A DNA stretch of 64,000 nt from Planctomycetia bacterium (GCA_015200345.1 CP054187.1:480470-544469); one strand, 5' to 3'; counted from the first letter of the stretch, positions 17,818-26,913 are shown. Notes: generated by a model from the letters alone, not told the origin. Program-made: numbers and translations.

Positions 17818-18102
17818 ATGGCGCGCTACAGCGGCGAAGTGGTTCGTGACTGCGATGGGTGCAGCGACCCCGTGGCGTTTGCCGTCGGAATTGACACGGA
17901 AAAGGATGTTCTGAACGCCCTGCATTTCGGCCCCGGCGGTCCGCACACCGTGGCGATTTCGGACTGGTCCGCGAAACTCGTCACCGAGGCGCAAGTCGTT
18001 TTGAGCGTGTCGTTTGCGTGCCCGTTGTGCGGCGCGGAGCAGACTGCCCCGGTGACTTGTCAACGCATTCCCATGCCCGGAGAAGACACCATTATGGGAT
18101 GA
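17818..18102 (+). CDS. Small protein with two CxxC pairs, unknown function
   Basis: 94 residues with a good ribosome site (AGGAG, 7 bases upstream). It carries CDGC at residues 12-15 and CPLC near residue 69, which together could bind one zinc ion; the rest is strand-rich (VLSVSF, KLVTEAQVV). No signal peptide. No family recognised. It is followed 145 bases later by the cold-shock gene, too far to assume one operon. Confidence 0.65.
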   Translation: MARYSGEVVRDCDGCSDPVAFAVGIDTEKDVLNALHFGPGGPHTVAISDWSAKLVTEAQVVLSVSFACPLCGAEQTAPVTCQRIPMPGEDTIMG

Positions 18103-18247
18103 CCCGCGTCCATTGACGTTCTGATGGAAATATCCGATACTTGCTTCGTTCGGTGGTCTCGTTCGACGCCTGTTGAACGTTTCGAAGCAGTGTTTGTTTT
18201 GAGGACACGTGCCGGCCGAGGCCCCCCAGAAGTTGAGGTTTGGTAGC

Positions 18248-18451
18248 ATGCCGCAAGGGACAGTCAAATGGTTTAACGACTCGAAGGGTTTCGGCTTCAT
18301 CGCCACCGATGACGGCCAGGACGTCTTCGTCCACCAGAGCGAGATCAAGATGGACGGGTATCGCCGTCTGGATGAGGGCGCTCGCGTCGAGTTCGAGGTG
18401 ACTCAAGGCCCCAAGGGCATGAAGGCCACCGAAGTCAAACTGGTCAAGTAA
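18248..18451 (+). CDS. Cold-shock domain protein (CspA family)
   Basis: 67 residues with the complete cold-shock domain: [15 protein letters not shown] (RNP1) and DVFVHQSEI (RNP2), ending [12 protein letters not shown]. Binds single-stranded RNA/DNA as a chaperone. The ATG at 18248 is chosen from the family's usual MxxGTVKWF start; GAGG lies about 10 bases before it. A frame-extending GTG at 18209 is unlikely. A 140-base leader precedes it, a common feature of cold-shock genes. A strong terminator follows at 18489. Confidence 0.93.
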   Translation: MPQGTVKWFNDSKGFGFIATDDGQDVFVHQSEIKMDGYRRLDEGARVEFEVTQGPKGMKATEVKLVK

Positions 18452-18488
18452 AGCGATCCCAGCGTTCGCTGAAGAAGTCATTCTTGGG

Positions 18489-18521
18489 CACCGTCGCGAA
18501 TTGCGGCGGTGTCTTTTTTTT
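18489..18521 (+). terminator. Rho-independent terminator of the cold-shock gene
   Basis: A stem CACCGTCGC/GCGGCGGTG (18489-18511, one G-T pair, AATT-containing loop) is followed by TCTTTTTTTT. It lies 38 bases after the csp stop and just before the end of the convergent photolyase gene. Confidence 0.85.
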
Positions 18522-18525
18522 GCGC

Positions 18526-19938
18526 TCATCGCGCCGACTGGAAGAATTCCAGTGCCGCCCGCCGCGCCGCGGCATGATCGACCAGCGGGGCTGGGTATTC
18601 GCGACCGATTCGGCATCGCGCCGCGGACTGGATCGCCGCGCTCGCCTTCCACGGCTCGTGGATCAGGCGATCATCGAATCCCGCCAGCTCCGGCACATGC
18701 TCCCGAATAAACGCCCCGTCCGGATCGAATCGCTGGGATTGCGCGACCGGGTTGAAAATGCGAAAGTACGGCTGGGCGTCCAGGCCGATCGACGCCGCCC
18801 ATTGCCAGCCGCCAACGTTCTGCGAGAGGTCGTAGTCGAGCAGCCGCCGCGCGAAGTAGCGCTCTCCCCACCGCCAGTCGATCAGCAGGTGTTTCGTCAG
18901 GAACGACGCCGTCACCATGCGCAGCCGATTATGCATGTATCCCGTCGCATTGAGCTGCCGCATGCCGGCATCCACGAACGGGTAGCCGGTCCGGCCCTCG
19001 CACCACGCATCAAACATCCCCCGTTCGCGCCGCCACGGAAGCGTCGCATAGTTCCGCCGGATCGGCTCGGTCTGAGTGTGCGGAAAGTGGTGCAGGACCA
19101 TGTTGTAGAATTCGCGCCAGATCAATTCGTCGATCCATTTTTCGGCGCCGGTAGCGCCGACGTCGCGCGCGGCGCGGAGGGCATGGCGAACCGAGATGGT
19201 TCCGAACCGCAGATGGGGACTCAGGAACGATACGCCGCGTTGCGCGGGGAAATCGCGCGCGGACCCGTACTCGCCAATTCGTGCCAGGAACGCGTCAAGG
19301 GTTTTTCTCCCCGCCTTCGTCCCGCCGGTCCATTTCAAGTCACTCTTGACGAAACCCAGGTCCCCCAGCCCCCACGCGTCGCTCTTCACGCACGCCGGCG
19401 GCATCGCCAGGCGCTTCAAATCCGTTCGCGATGACCGCTCGGATATATCGTCTTCCGTCAATTTGCCACGCCAGGCGTTGCGATAGGGCGTATAGACCTG
19501 AAAGGGCCGCCCCGCCGCCGTCAGGATTTCATTTTCCTCGAAGACAACGTGATCCTTCGTGGTTTCCAGCCGCCTGCCTTGCCCTGCCAGCGCTCGACGC
19601 ACACGATCATCACGCTTGCGCCGCGCTGGTTCGTAGTCATGGCTGGCGAACACGACGTTCACATTCAATTCGTTCGCCAGCGCCGGTATGACCTCGCTCG
19701 CCGCGCCGTGACGCACAATCAACCGCGATCCGGCAGCTTCCAGCGCATCCTCCACCTCGGTAACGCATTGATGAATGAAATCCACGCGGCGATCGTCTCG
19801 ATCCTCCAGATGATCGAGGATCTCGCGGTCGAAGACAAAGCAGACATACACCCGATCGCACGCGGCCGCCGCTCGGCCCAGTGCGGTGTTGTCTTCAAGC
19901 CGAAGGTCTCGCCGCAGCCACACCAGCCCCGTGCTCAT
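18526..19938 (-). CDS. phrB: Deoxyribodipyrimidine photolyase (class I CPD photolyase type)
   Basis: 470 residues from the ATG at 19938, which overlaps the upstream regulator stop as ATGA. It repairs cyclobutane pyrimidine dimers with blue light. The N-terminal antenna-binding Rossmann domain starts MSTGLVWLRRDLRLEDN. The FAD domain contains YPFVDAGMRQLNATGYMHNR, RMVTASFLTKHLLIDWRWGE, and the flavin loop SQNVGGWQWAASIGLDAQPY followed by FRIFNPVAQSQRFDPDG. The Asn expected near FAD N5 and the electron-transfer Trp residues are present. Coupling to a MerR/B12-like regulator implies light- or stress-linked control. A separate upstream start in the same frame would lie inside the regulator gene and is rejected. 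Confidence 0.93.
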   Translation of the reverse strand: MSTGLVWLRRDLRLEDNTALGRAAAACDRVYVCFVFDREILDHLEDRDDRRVDFIHQCVTEVEDALEAAGSRLIVRHGAASEVIPALANELNVNVVFASHDYEPARRKRDDRVRRALAGQGRRLETTKDHVVFEENEILTAAGRPFQVYTPYRNAWRGKLTEDDISERSSRTDLKRLAMPPACVKSDAWGLGDLGFVKSDLKWTGGTKAGRKTLDAFLARIGEYGSARDFPAQRGVSFLSPHLRFGTISVRHALRAARDVGATGAEKWIDELIWREFYNMVLHHFPHTQTEPIRRNYATLPWRRERGMFDAWCEGRTGYPFVDAGMRQLNATGYMHNRLRMVTASFLTKHLLIDWRWGERYFARRLLDYDLSQNVGGWQWAASIGLDAQPYFRIFNPVAQSQRFDPDGAFIREHVPELAGFDDRLIHEPWKASAAIQSAARCRIGREYPAPLVDHAAARRAALEFFQSAR

Positions 19939-20819
19939 TCTTGCGCGCTCCGCGCACCGGCCGGATGTAGCGTTTGCGCCAGACCGACCAGATGAGCGAG
20001 CGTGTCGCAATACGCCGTGTACTTCATGCCTTGACGGATCGAGTCGGTCAGCGCGCGTCCGCCGACGACGATTGGAATGCCGCGCGCGGCGGTTTCCTGC
20101 TGCAGCATCCCGAAGTTGTTCAGAAAGAGCTCCGGCGAATCGATGTAACCGGAACTCACCCACACAAGCCGAGGCTGGACATCGCGGACCGCGGCAATGA
20201 ACGTCTCGACCGGCAGGCCGATGCCATAGCTGTCGGCTCGCCATCCCACCTCGCGCAGGACGAGCGCCACCATCGTAGTAGGAATAAAGTACGGGTCATT
20301 CCCCAGCGTCGCACCGATGGCAACGGGCGCCTCATCCTCCATTGGCGGCAGAATGCTCGTCAAATTGACCAGTGTCGTCTTGCAGACTTCCCCCGCGCGT
20401 CGCTCCTTGTATATCTCCGTTTCACCGTGCTGCCAGCGCTCGCCGATCTCGTGAAACGCGCGGGCTATCAATTTGTCACAAATATCGCATGCCGTATGGC
20501 CCGCCAGGTACAGATCAAACGCCATGCGCCACACGGCATCGCGATCCCCCGCCTCCAATGCCTCGCGAAACGCCGGCAGCGCCCGCTCCAGCGACTGCTC
20601 GCCGCGACCCGACGCCGGAGGCAAGCCCAGAATCTCCGGCCGCACCAATTCGTGCCCGCTCGCGCGCAAGTACCGCACCACCCCGGCTATCGTCAGCCTT
20701 CGATGCCCCCCGGCCGTGCGCGTCGCCGCAAACATCCCCTTGTCAGTCCAGCGCTTGACCGATGCCTCGCTGACGCCGATCGCCTGCGCAACCTGCTTTG
20801 GGGTGAGTACCTGCTTCAT
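19935..20819 (-). CDS. MerR-type regulator with B12-binding-like domain (CarH/LitR family relative)
   Basis: 294 residues. Residues 1-70 are a MerR helix-turn-helix (TPKQVAQAIGVSEASVKRWT, RTAGGHRRLT). Residues 75-160 are a four-helix cap like that of CarH, with W129 and E139 in the W-x9-E-H position, but the His is Arg140. Residues 165-290 are a Rossmann-like B12 domain; the usual E/D-x-H-x-x-G motif reads D175-P-Y177-F-I-P, so the lower axial His is Tyr. In CarH these His residues hold adenosylcobalamin for light sensing. This protein therefore may not bind cobalamin in the usual way. GGGAGGAG is close upstream of the ATG. It is followed by phrB with a 4-base overlap. Confidence 0.85.
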   Translation of the reverse strand: MKQVLTPKQVAQAIGVSEASVKRWTDKGMFAATRTAGGHRRLTIAGVVRYLRASGHELVRPEILGLPPASGRGEQSLERALPAFREALEAGDRDAVWRMAFDLYLAGHTACDICDKLIARAFHEIGERWQHGETEIYKERRAGEVCKTTLVNLTSILPPMEDEAPVAIGATLGNDPYFIPTTMVALVLREVGWRADSYGIGLPVETFIAAVRDVQPRLVWVSSGYIDSPELFLNNFGMLQQETAARGIPIVVGGRALTDSIRQGMKYTAYCDTLAHLVGLAQTLHPAGARSAQE

Positions 20820-20870
20820 GAACGCATCTCCTCCCGTGCTTAAACAACTGAATAGAATCAGGAGAGCATA

Positions 20871-20885
20871 TGCACGTTTTGCACG
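20871..20885. promoter_or_regulatory. Direct repeat upstream of the MerR-type gene
   Basis: TGCACG occurs at 20871-20876 and at 20880-20885 (9-base period), about 55 bases upstream of the regulator's ATG. On the transcribed minus strand it reads CGTGCA-AAA-CGTGCA. The position fits a promoter or operator for autoregulation; no matched -35/-10 pair was confirmed. Confidence 0.35.
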
Positions 20886-20932
20886 AAAATCAATTCGATA
20901 GAAAGTAGGTCCCCAGACGAATAAAGTCGGTG

Positions 20933-20971
20933 ATCGCCATAATATAATTTTTTTAAAGGTTTTATGGCGAT
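20933..20971. promoter_or_regulatory. Perfect inverted repeat around an AT-rich core, candidate operator
   Basis: ATCGCCATAA at 20933-20942 and its exact complement TTATGGCGAT at 20962-20971 flank a 19-base, almost purely A/T core that includes TATAAT on the plus strand. It lies in the 190-base gap upstream of the MerR-type gene. It lacks a trailing T-run, so it is not a standard terminator for the helicase operon that ends at 21010. The 19-base spacing is what MerR-type promoters often show, but the link is inference. Confidence 0.45.
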
Positions 20972-21009
20972 AGCCTGCAAGGCAGCGAATTCAGCATTGA
21001 ACGAATTGC

Positions 21010-21291
21010 TTATTTCCAGGACCTCTCGGCTGGGGCCGAAGCGCCCGCAAGGTAATCAGCCGCAGCGGCCGAAACGTGCTCATAAAGCGACGCCAGAATC
21101 CCCATCAACGGCACCGGTCCGCGCGGAAACGGCAAGGGGCCAAGGTGTTTCAGAGCGGTCTGCGCCGGTTCGTCTTGCGGCCAGCGGGTCGGACAGGACC
21201 AGGTCGCGCGCAGGAATTCCTCCGCGGCGGCGCGCAGATAATCCGGCGGCTGACGTTCTGCGGATTCCGCGTGGGAGTCCTTGCCCGCCAT
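21010..21291 (-). CDS. Small protein coupled to the SNF2 helicase, unknown function
   Basis: 93 residues. The ATG at 21291 overlaps the helicase TGA by one base (TGATG) and is preceded by GGAGG at 7 bases, so it is translated with the helicase. It is a short helical protein rich in Ala, Pro and Trp (PPDYLRAAAEEFLRATW, LASLYEHVSAAAADYLAG). No family recognised. The coupling suggests a partner of the helicase. Confidence 0.65.
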   Translation of the reverse strand: MAGKDSHAESAERQPPDYLRAAAEEFLRATWSCPTRWPQDEPAQTALKHLGPLPFPRGPVPLMGILASLYEHVSAAAADYLAGASAPAERSWK

Positions 21292-24200
21292 CAATCCACC
21301 TCCGCCACGGCGTCATTCGACAACGTCAGATACTCGCTCAATTCCACCGTTGAAAGACTCGTCAACCAATCATCGCCGCTGCCGACGATGTTCTCCGCCA
21401 AGGCCGATTTCTCGGTCAACAATCGGTCGATGCGCTCTTCCACCGTTCCTATGCAGACGAATTTATGAACCTGAACTCGGCGCGTCTGCCCGATGCGGTG
21501 CGCGCGATCGGTCGCCTGCCCCTCCACCGCCGGATTCCACCAGCGATCAAAATGAAACACGTGATTGGCACGGGTGAGATTCAAACCAAACCCGCCGGCA
21601 CGCAACGACAGGAGAAAAATCCTCGCCGAGTCCTTCTCATTCTGAAACCGATCGATCAGTTCATTCCGCTTCTTCATCGGTGTGCCGCCATGCAAAAACA
21701 GCACTTCGGTGTTCAGCCGCTGCGCCAGCATTTGTTCCAGGATCACGCCCATTTCACGGAACTGCGTGAACACCAGCGCCGCGTCGCCCTCCTCGAGCAC
21801 CTCTTCCATCATCTCCATCAACCGTTCGCACTTTCCGCTGCGGCCGTCAAGCTTGCCCGTGGTCTTGAGGAATTGAAGCGGGTGATTGCAAATCTGCTTC
21901 AGGCGAGTCAGCGTGGAGAGAATCAGCCCGCGCCGGCGGATCCCCGTCGCCCGGTCCACCTGTTCCAGCATCGACGCCACGGCTTGTTCATACAACGCCG
22001 CCTGCTCCGGCGTCAGGTTGCAATAGACACGCATCTCCATTTTCTCGGGCAGGTCGCAGGAGACCGTCGGATCGTTCTTCAGCCGCCGCAACACAAATGG
22101 CCGGATGAACCGTCGCAACTGCTCGGCGCGGGTTGCGTCGCCGTTGCGCTCAATCGGCGTCACGTACCGAGTGCGAAAGCGCGCCAAGGTCCCGAGCAAT
22201 CCGGGATTCAGCGCGTCCATGATCGACCACAGCTCCGACAGATGATTCTCCAGCGGCGTGCCGGTCAGCGCCACGCGATGCGGCGCGCCGATGGAGCGCA
22301 GCGCAATCGTCTGCGCCGCCGAAGGGTTCTTGATCTTCTGGGCCTCGTCCATGGCCACCCGATGCCACAGCACACGTGAAAAATCCTCCAGCTCGCGACC
22401 GGCTAGCCCGTACGTCGTGATGACCACGTCACTTTGCATCGCCCGTTCGACAAACGCGTCCCCCCCCAGCCGCAGCGCGCCGTGATGTACCAGCACGCGC
22501 AACGACGGCGCGAACCTCGCGATCTCCCGCTCCCAATTGCCCACCACCGACATCGGAGCGAACAGCAGGGTCGGACCGATGGCCTCTTCTCCTGACGCGG
22601 CACCACCGTTCGATCGCGACGCAACGCGCTCGCGCTCATGCAGCAGCAGCGCGATCAACTGGATCGTCTTCCCCAAACCCATGTCATCTGCAAGACACGA
22701 GCCGATCCCCAGCCGATCCAGGAAATCCAGCCACGCCAGGCCGCGCAACTGGTACGGCCGCAATTCGCCCTTGAACCCCCTCGGCTGTGGCAACGGCGCG
22801 AGCTGCTGCTCGGGTGTCTCCGCCAGCAACCGCCCCAGCCAGTCGCTCCCTGACAGGCCCATCACCGGCAAGTTCAGATCGTTGTCTTCCGCCCCGCCAG
22901 CCAGCCGCAGCGCCTGCGCCAACGACATGCGCCCGCCCTGCTGTTTGCGCACGAACTCCAGCGCGCGACGTGCCTCATCGGCATTCACGCCGATCCACTG
23001 ATTGCGAAATCGAACCAGTGGGGCATTCTGCGTCACGAGCTTTTCGAACTCATCCGCGCTGAGTCGCTCCTCCCCCACCGCAATGCGCCAGTTGAAGTCC
23101 ACGAGCGCACCAAGTCCCAGCGCCGGGCCACCGGCGGCGGTTGAAACGCCTCCTGGCGACGCTTCTCCCGAAATCCCGGGGGCCGACAAGTCGAGATACA
23201 GTCCGATCGCACGATCCGCTCCCATCGCCCATTCGGGCAATAGGACTTCGAAGTCGGCCGCGGACAGCGCCGAAACCGCTTCACGAAGAAACTGATGCGC
23301 TTCACGCGTGCTCAACAAAATGATTTCCGGCTTGGGCATGTTCACCGCCCGGCGAATTGGCGCGAAATGCGCAGCGGCCTCTTTCAACCGCAACCGCAAT
23401 TCCTCCCACCGTCGCGCGGCCCGACCACGCAGTGCCGTTCGCCCACTCAACGCGGGACGCCAGAAACCGGCCGGATCGAGCAGTTCGCCCGTCTCCGACG
23501 ACTTCACCAGAACACGCAGCCCCCAGCCGCTCGGCGAATCGCCATCCGTCGCCGGATCAAGCGACGCAGCCGGCTCGACCAGTTCAAACCCGACTCGATG
23601 CGGGGCCGCCTCCACGGAATCCAGCAGTGGTGCGGTCCAAGCCGTGAGATGTTCCGCGATACCGGCCCAGTGCTCGCTGTCCCCCTTCACGACGTCGTCG
23701 CTTGAGACCAGCGCCGATAAGAAGACCAGCTCCCAGTGTTTTTCCCGGCGGGCGCGACAAGGAAGCTCGCTGAAAAACTCATCGCGATGCAGGAACCGGC
23801 GACTCAAGCCGTCGATCGTCGCTTCGAGAAACGACTCGACGAGCCATACCGGTTCGACACCATGCGATTCATCGGTGACCATCACGCGGCACCCCGGCGG
23901 CATCGTGGCCACCACGCGTTCCAGCCACGCCACCTCGGCTTCATCGCAGATCGCCGGCAGCCAGCGCGCCCGGTAGCCGCGCTCCGTCTCCTCCAAGGCG
24001 GGCATGAAGCGCTGGCGCGCCAGCAGTTCGACTGCGTATCGCGCCAGCGCAGACCAATACGCGACCGACGGGCTGACCGGATCATTTCCACGTCGGCCCC
24101 GTATCAAGAGATCCGCCGCAGACGACGCAGTGAAGCCGGCGGCGCGCACTTCGCACTGGACCCATTCCGCCCGCTGGGCTTTGCCAGTACCGGCATCGAC

Positions 24201-24521
24201 CGAAAGAACCTCCGCTGGAAGCCAAACACGAAGGTTGCCAAGGCTTGGCTTCTCCTGCGTCGCGGAAAGATCGAACTGGTCCGCAATCGCGGTGCAAGTT
24301 TCGGCTTCGCCGGGCAAGTTGAAGTTGGTGGCTTCAGCCGATCCGCCGAACTCCGGTCGCAACCAGAACCACATAACGCCATGCCACCAAGTGGCCTGAA
24401 GGCGCATCGTTGCGAGTTGGTGATGGTCCTGTCCCGGGGTCACGCTCACGCGATTCCAAAACCACTTATCCGATGGGCCGAAAAATCGAACGGGACATTG
24501 TACCAATTTCCAGCCTCCCAT
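21291..24521 (-). CDS. SNF2-family DEAD/DEAH helicase with N-terminal SNF2-associated region
   Basis: 1076 residues from the ATG at 24521, preceded by GGAG at 7 bases; an ATG 18 bases further upstream has no site. The first 580 residues are an accessory region of the kind associated with bacterial SNF2 helicases, ending with LPVMGLSGSDWLGRLL. The motor follows: motif I LADDMGLGKTIQLIALLL, motif II MDEAQKIKNP, motif III ALTGTPLENHLSELWSIMD, then the C-terminal lobe with VFTQFREMG, LFLHGGTPMKKRNELID, SLRAGGFGLNLTRA and motif VI ATDRAHRIGQTR. DNA-dependent ATPase that probably remodels protein-DNA or RNA polymerase complexes. Family members are also found in phage defence islands, but nothing else here indicates one. 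Confidence 0.9.
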   Translation of the reverse strand: MGGWKLVQCPVRFFGPSDKWFWNRVSVTPGQDHHQLATMRLQATWWHGVMWFWLRPEFGGSAEATNFNLPGEAETCTAIADQFDLSATQEKPSLGNLRVWLPAEVLSVDAGTGKAQRAEWVQCEVRAAGFTASSAADLLIRGRRGNDPVSPSVAYWSALARYAVELLARQRFMPALEETERGYRARWLPAICDEAEVAWLERVVATMPPGCRVMVTDESHGVEPVWLVESFLEATIDGLSRRFLHRDEFFSELPCRARREKHWELVFLSALVSSDDVVKGDSEHWAGIAEHLTAWTAPLLDSVEAAPHRVGFELVEPAASLDPATDGDSPSGWGLRVLVKSSETGELLDPAGFWRPALSGRTALRGRAARRWEELRLRLKEAAAHFAPIRRAVNMPKPEIILLSTREAHQFLREAVSALSAADFEVLLPEWAMGADRAIGLYLDLSAPGISGEASPGGVSTAAGGPALGLGALVDFNWRIAVGEERLSADEFEKLVTQNAPLVRFRNQWIGVNADEARRALEFVRKQQGGRMSLAQALRLAGGAEDNDLNLPVMGLSGSDWLGRLLAETPEQQLAPLPQPRGFKGELRPYQLRGLAWLDFLDRLGIGSCLADDMGLGKTIQLIALLLHERERVASRSNGGAASGEEAIGPTLLFAPMSVVGNWEREIARFAPSLRVLVHHGALRLGGDAFVERAMQSDVVITTYGLAGRELEDFSRVLWHRVAMDEAQKIKNPSAAQTIALRSIGAPHRVALTGTPLENHLSELWSIMDALNPGLLGTLARFRTRYVTPIERNGDATRAEQLRRFIRPFVLRRLKNDPTVSCDLPEKMEMRVYCNLTPEQAALYEQAVASMLEQVDRATGIRRRGLILSTLTRLKQICNHPLQFLKTTGKLDGRSGKCERLMEMMEEVLEEGDAALVFTQFREMGVILEQMLAQRLNTEVLFLHGGTPMKKRNELIDRFQNEKDSARIFLLSLRAGGFGLNLTRANHVFHFDRWWNPAVEGQATDRAHRIGQTRRVQVHKFVCIGTVEERIDRLLTEKSALAENIVGSGDDWLTSLSTVELSEYLTLSNDAVAEVD

Positions 24522-24652
24522 GTCAGTTCTCCGGGGCATGGGTTATATGATGATTTTGACCCGCCGAATTGAACGCATGGCTGCCGAATCTAACAGGAAT
24601 GTCGTACGGGCAATGTTCGATTAGGATTGAGTGCCTGCCGGACGGAGGCCCC

Positions 24653-25453
24653 ATGGACCCCATCGACTGCTATCGACTCGTCGGCCGTCGCGCCATCGTC
24701 TGCGGCAGCACGCAGGGCATCGGTCGCGCGTGCGCGATGCAGTTCGCCACGCTGGGCGCTGCGGTGACGCTGGTCGCGCGGGATGAAGCCGCTCTCCAGC
24801 GCGTCGCGACGGAACTTCCCACGGGCGAAGGGCAATCGCACGATTTCGTCGTCGCCGATTTTGATGACCCGCCGGCGGTCGCCGCCAACGTCATCGAACA
24901 CCTCGGCCGCATCGGTCCCGCGCACATCCTGCTCAACAACTCCGGCGGGCCGCCATCCGGACCGATCGTCGCCGCCGAGCCGGACGCCTTCCTCCGCGCG
25001 TTCAACCGCCTCGTCATGTGCAATCAACTGCTGGCCAGGGCGACGCTCGAGGGCATGAAAGCCGAGGGCTACGGACGCATCGTGAACATCATCTCGACTT
25101 CCGTCAAAGAACCCATCCGCGGGCTGGGCGTCTCCAACACCATCCGCGCCGCGGTCGCCAACTGGGCCAAGACCTGGTCGATCGAAGTCGCTCCGTTCGG
25201 CATCACCGTCAACAACATCCTCCCCGGCTACACCGCCACCGGCCGCCTCGACGAACTGATCGCCGCGAAAGCGAAAACCGCCTCGCAATCCGTCGAACAA
25301 GTCACGCAGGAAATGATCGACCGCATTCCGATGGGCCGGCTGGGGCGACCGGAGGAGATCGCCGCCGCCGCGGGCTTCCTCGTTTCGCCCGCCGCGTCAT
25401 ATGTCACCGGAACGAACCTCGTCGTCGATGGCGGTCGAACCGGGAGTCTGTGA
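24653..25453 (+). CDS. Short-chain dehydrogenase/reductase family protein with altered active site
   Basis: 266 residues; GGAGG lies 4 bases before the ATG. Cofactor motif GSTQGIG at residues 18-24 and LLNNSGGP near 93-100 (NNAG motif variant). Where the catalytic Y-x-x-x-K is expected the protein reads S161-N-T-I-R165, so both Tyr and Lys are replaced; the Ser strand GRIVNIISTS is normal. SDR subgroups with this change (annotated BKR-like) are known and their activity is unclear. It ends with the usual GTNLVVDGGRTGSL. Its stop is 8 bases before the aldehyde dehydrogenase GTG, clearly one operon. Confidence 0.85.
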   Translation: MDPIDCYRLVGRRAIVCGSTQGIGRACAMQFATLGAAVTLVARDEAALQRVATELPTGEGQSHDFVVADFDDPPAVAANVIEHLGRIGPAHILLNNSGGPPSGPIVAAEPDAFLRAFNRLVMCNQLLARATLEGMKAEGYGRIVNIISTSVKEPIRGLGVSNTIRAAVANWAKTWSIEVAPFGITVNNILPGYTATGRLDELIAAKAKTASQSVEQVTQEMIDRIPMGRLGRPEEIAAAAGFLVSPAASYVTGTNLVVDGGRTGSL

Positions 25454-25461
25454 GGTCTGAC

Positions 25462-26913
25462 GTGAAGATTGCGAATTACATCGGTGGAGAATTCGTCGCC
25501 CCGATCGGCGGAGCCTATTTGGACAATTTCGAGCCGGCCACGGGCAAGGTCTACTCCCATGTACCCGATAGCGACGCGCGCGACGTGCAGGCCGCCGTCG
25601 ACGCCGCCGAGAAAGCCTTCCCCGCGTGGTCACGCACGCCGGCAGCCGAACGCTCGCGCATCATTTGTCGCATTGCCGATCTGATCGAATCGAAGCTCGA
25701 CGAACTGGCCCGCGCCGAGACCATCGACAACGGCAAGCCGCTTTCGCTCTCGCGCTCGCTGGACATCCCCCGCGCGGCGGCGAACTTCCGCTTCTTCGGA
25801 ACAGCCGTGCTGCATTTTCATTCCGAATCGTACATCACCGACGGCCTCGCGATGAATTACATCCTCCGCGGCCCGCGCGGAGTGTGCGGAATCATCTCGC
25901 CGTGGAACCTGCCGCTCTATGTCCTGACGTGGAAAGTCGCACCGGCCATTGCCACCGGCAACGTGGTCATCGCCAAGCCATCGGAGCTGACTCCGATGAC
26001 GGCGTACCTGTTGTCGCAAATCTGTCGCGAGGCGGGACTGCCGCCGGGCGTGTTGAACATCGTCCACGGGCGCGGCGCGACGGCCGGCGGCGCCATCACG
26101 GCGCACCCGAAGATTTCGACGATTTCGTTTACCGGCGGCACGGTCACCGGCGGCGAGATCGCCAAAGTCTGCGCTCCGATGTTCAAGAAGGTCGCGCTGG
26201 AACTGGGCGGCAAGAACCCGACGATTGTCTTTGACGACGCCGACTTGGACGCGGCGATCAAGGGAAGCGTGCGGGCGTCGTTCGCCAATCAGGGGCAGGT
26301 CTGCCTGTGCGGTTCGCGCATCTTTGTTCAGGAAACGATCCACGACGAATTCGTCCGGCGATTCGTCGATGCGGCGAAGGCGCTCAAAGTCGGCGACCCG
26401 CTCGTCGAAGGCACCGACCAGGGTGCGATCGTCTCGAAGACGCAACTTGAGAAAGTGAGGTTCTACGTCGACCTCGCGCGCAAAGAAGGCGGCACGATCC
26501 TCGCCGGCGGCGGCCCACCCGGCGACTTGCCGCCGCGCTGCCGCGAGGGATACTTCCACCAGCCGACCGTTATCACCGGGCTGGATTCGTCGTGCCGCGT
26601 GAACCAGGAAGAAATCTTCGGCCCGGTCGCGGCGATCCTGCCGTTCAAGGATGAACTCGAAGTGATCACGCAGGCCAACAGCGTCGAATACGGCCTCGCG
26701 TCGAGCGTTTGGACGAGCAGCGTCTCGCGTGCGCACCGAGTCGCAGAGCAAATTCAATCGGGCACGGTCTGGGTCAATTGCTGGATGATCCGCGACCTGC
26801 GCGTGCCGTTCGGCGGCATGAAAAAGAGCGGCGTCGGACGCGAGGGCGGGCTGGAGGCCCTGCGGTTCTTCACAGAACCGAAGAATGTCTGCATTGGAAC
26901 CTCGACCCCATAA
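25462..26913 (+). CDS. NAD-dependent aldehyde dehydrogenase (2-aminomuconic/2-hydroxymuconic semialdehyde dehydrogenase-like)
   Basis: 483 residues from a GTG at 25462, with GAGG at 25452-25455 overlapping the SDR stop. The catalytic Glu lies in ALELGGKNPTIVFDDADL, the catalytic Cys in NQGQVCLCGSRIF, and a late EEIFGPVAAILPFKDE motif is present. The start YIGGEFVAPIGGAYLDNFEP and the PRGVCGIISPWNLPLY segment resemble the ALDH8-type muconic semialdehyde enzymes. The following RidA-family gene resembles 2-aminomuconate deaminase, and together they match two consecutive steps after ring cleavage of 3-hydroxyanthranilate or 2-aminophenol. The exact substrate is inferred from this context. Confidence 0.85.
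   Translation: MKIANYIGGEFVAPIGGAYLDNFEPATGKVYSHVPDSDARDVQAAVDAAEKAFPAWSRTPAAERSRIICRIADLIESKLDELARAETIDNGKPLSLSRSLDIPRAAANFRFFGTAVLHFHSESYITDGLAMNYILRGPRGVCGIISPWNLPLYVLTWKVAPAIATGNVVIAKPSELTPMTAYLLSQICREAGLPPGVLNIVHGRGATAGGAITAHPKISTISFTGGTVTGGEIAKVCAPMFKKVALELGGKNPTIVFDDADLDAAIKGSVRASFANQGQVCLCGSRIFVQETIHDEFVRRFVDAAKALKVGDPLVEGTDQGAIVSKTQLEKVRFYVDLARKEGGTILAGGGPPGDLPPRCREGYFHQPTVITGLDSSCRVNQEEIFGPVAAILPFKDELEVITQANSVEYGLASSVWTSSVSRAHRVAEQIQSGTVWVNCWMIRDLRVPFGGMKKSGVGREGGLEALRFFTEPKNVCIGTSTP

Noticed and set aside
20933..20971. Reading this inverted repeat as the terminator of the helicase operon
   Set aside because: No T-run follows on the minus strand and the spacer is 19 bases, too long for a standard terminator loop.
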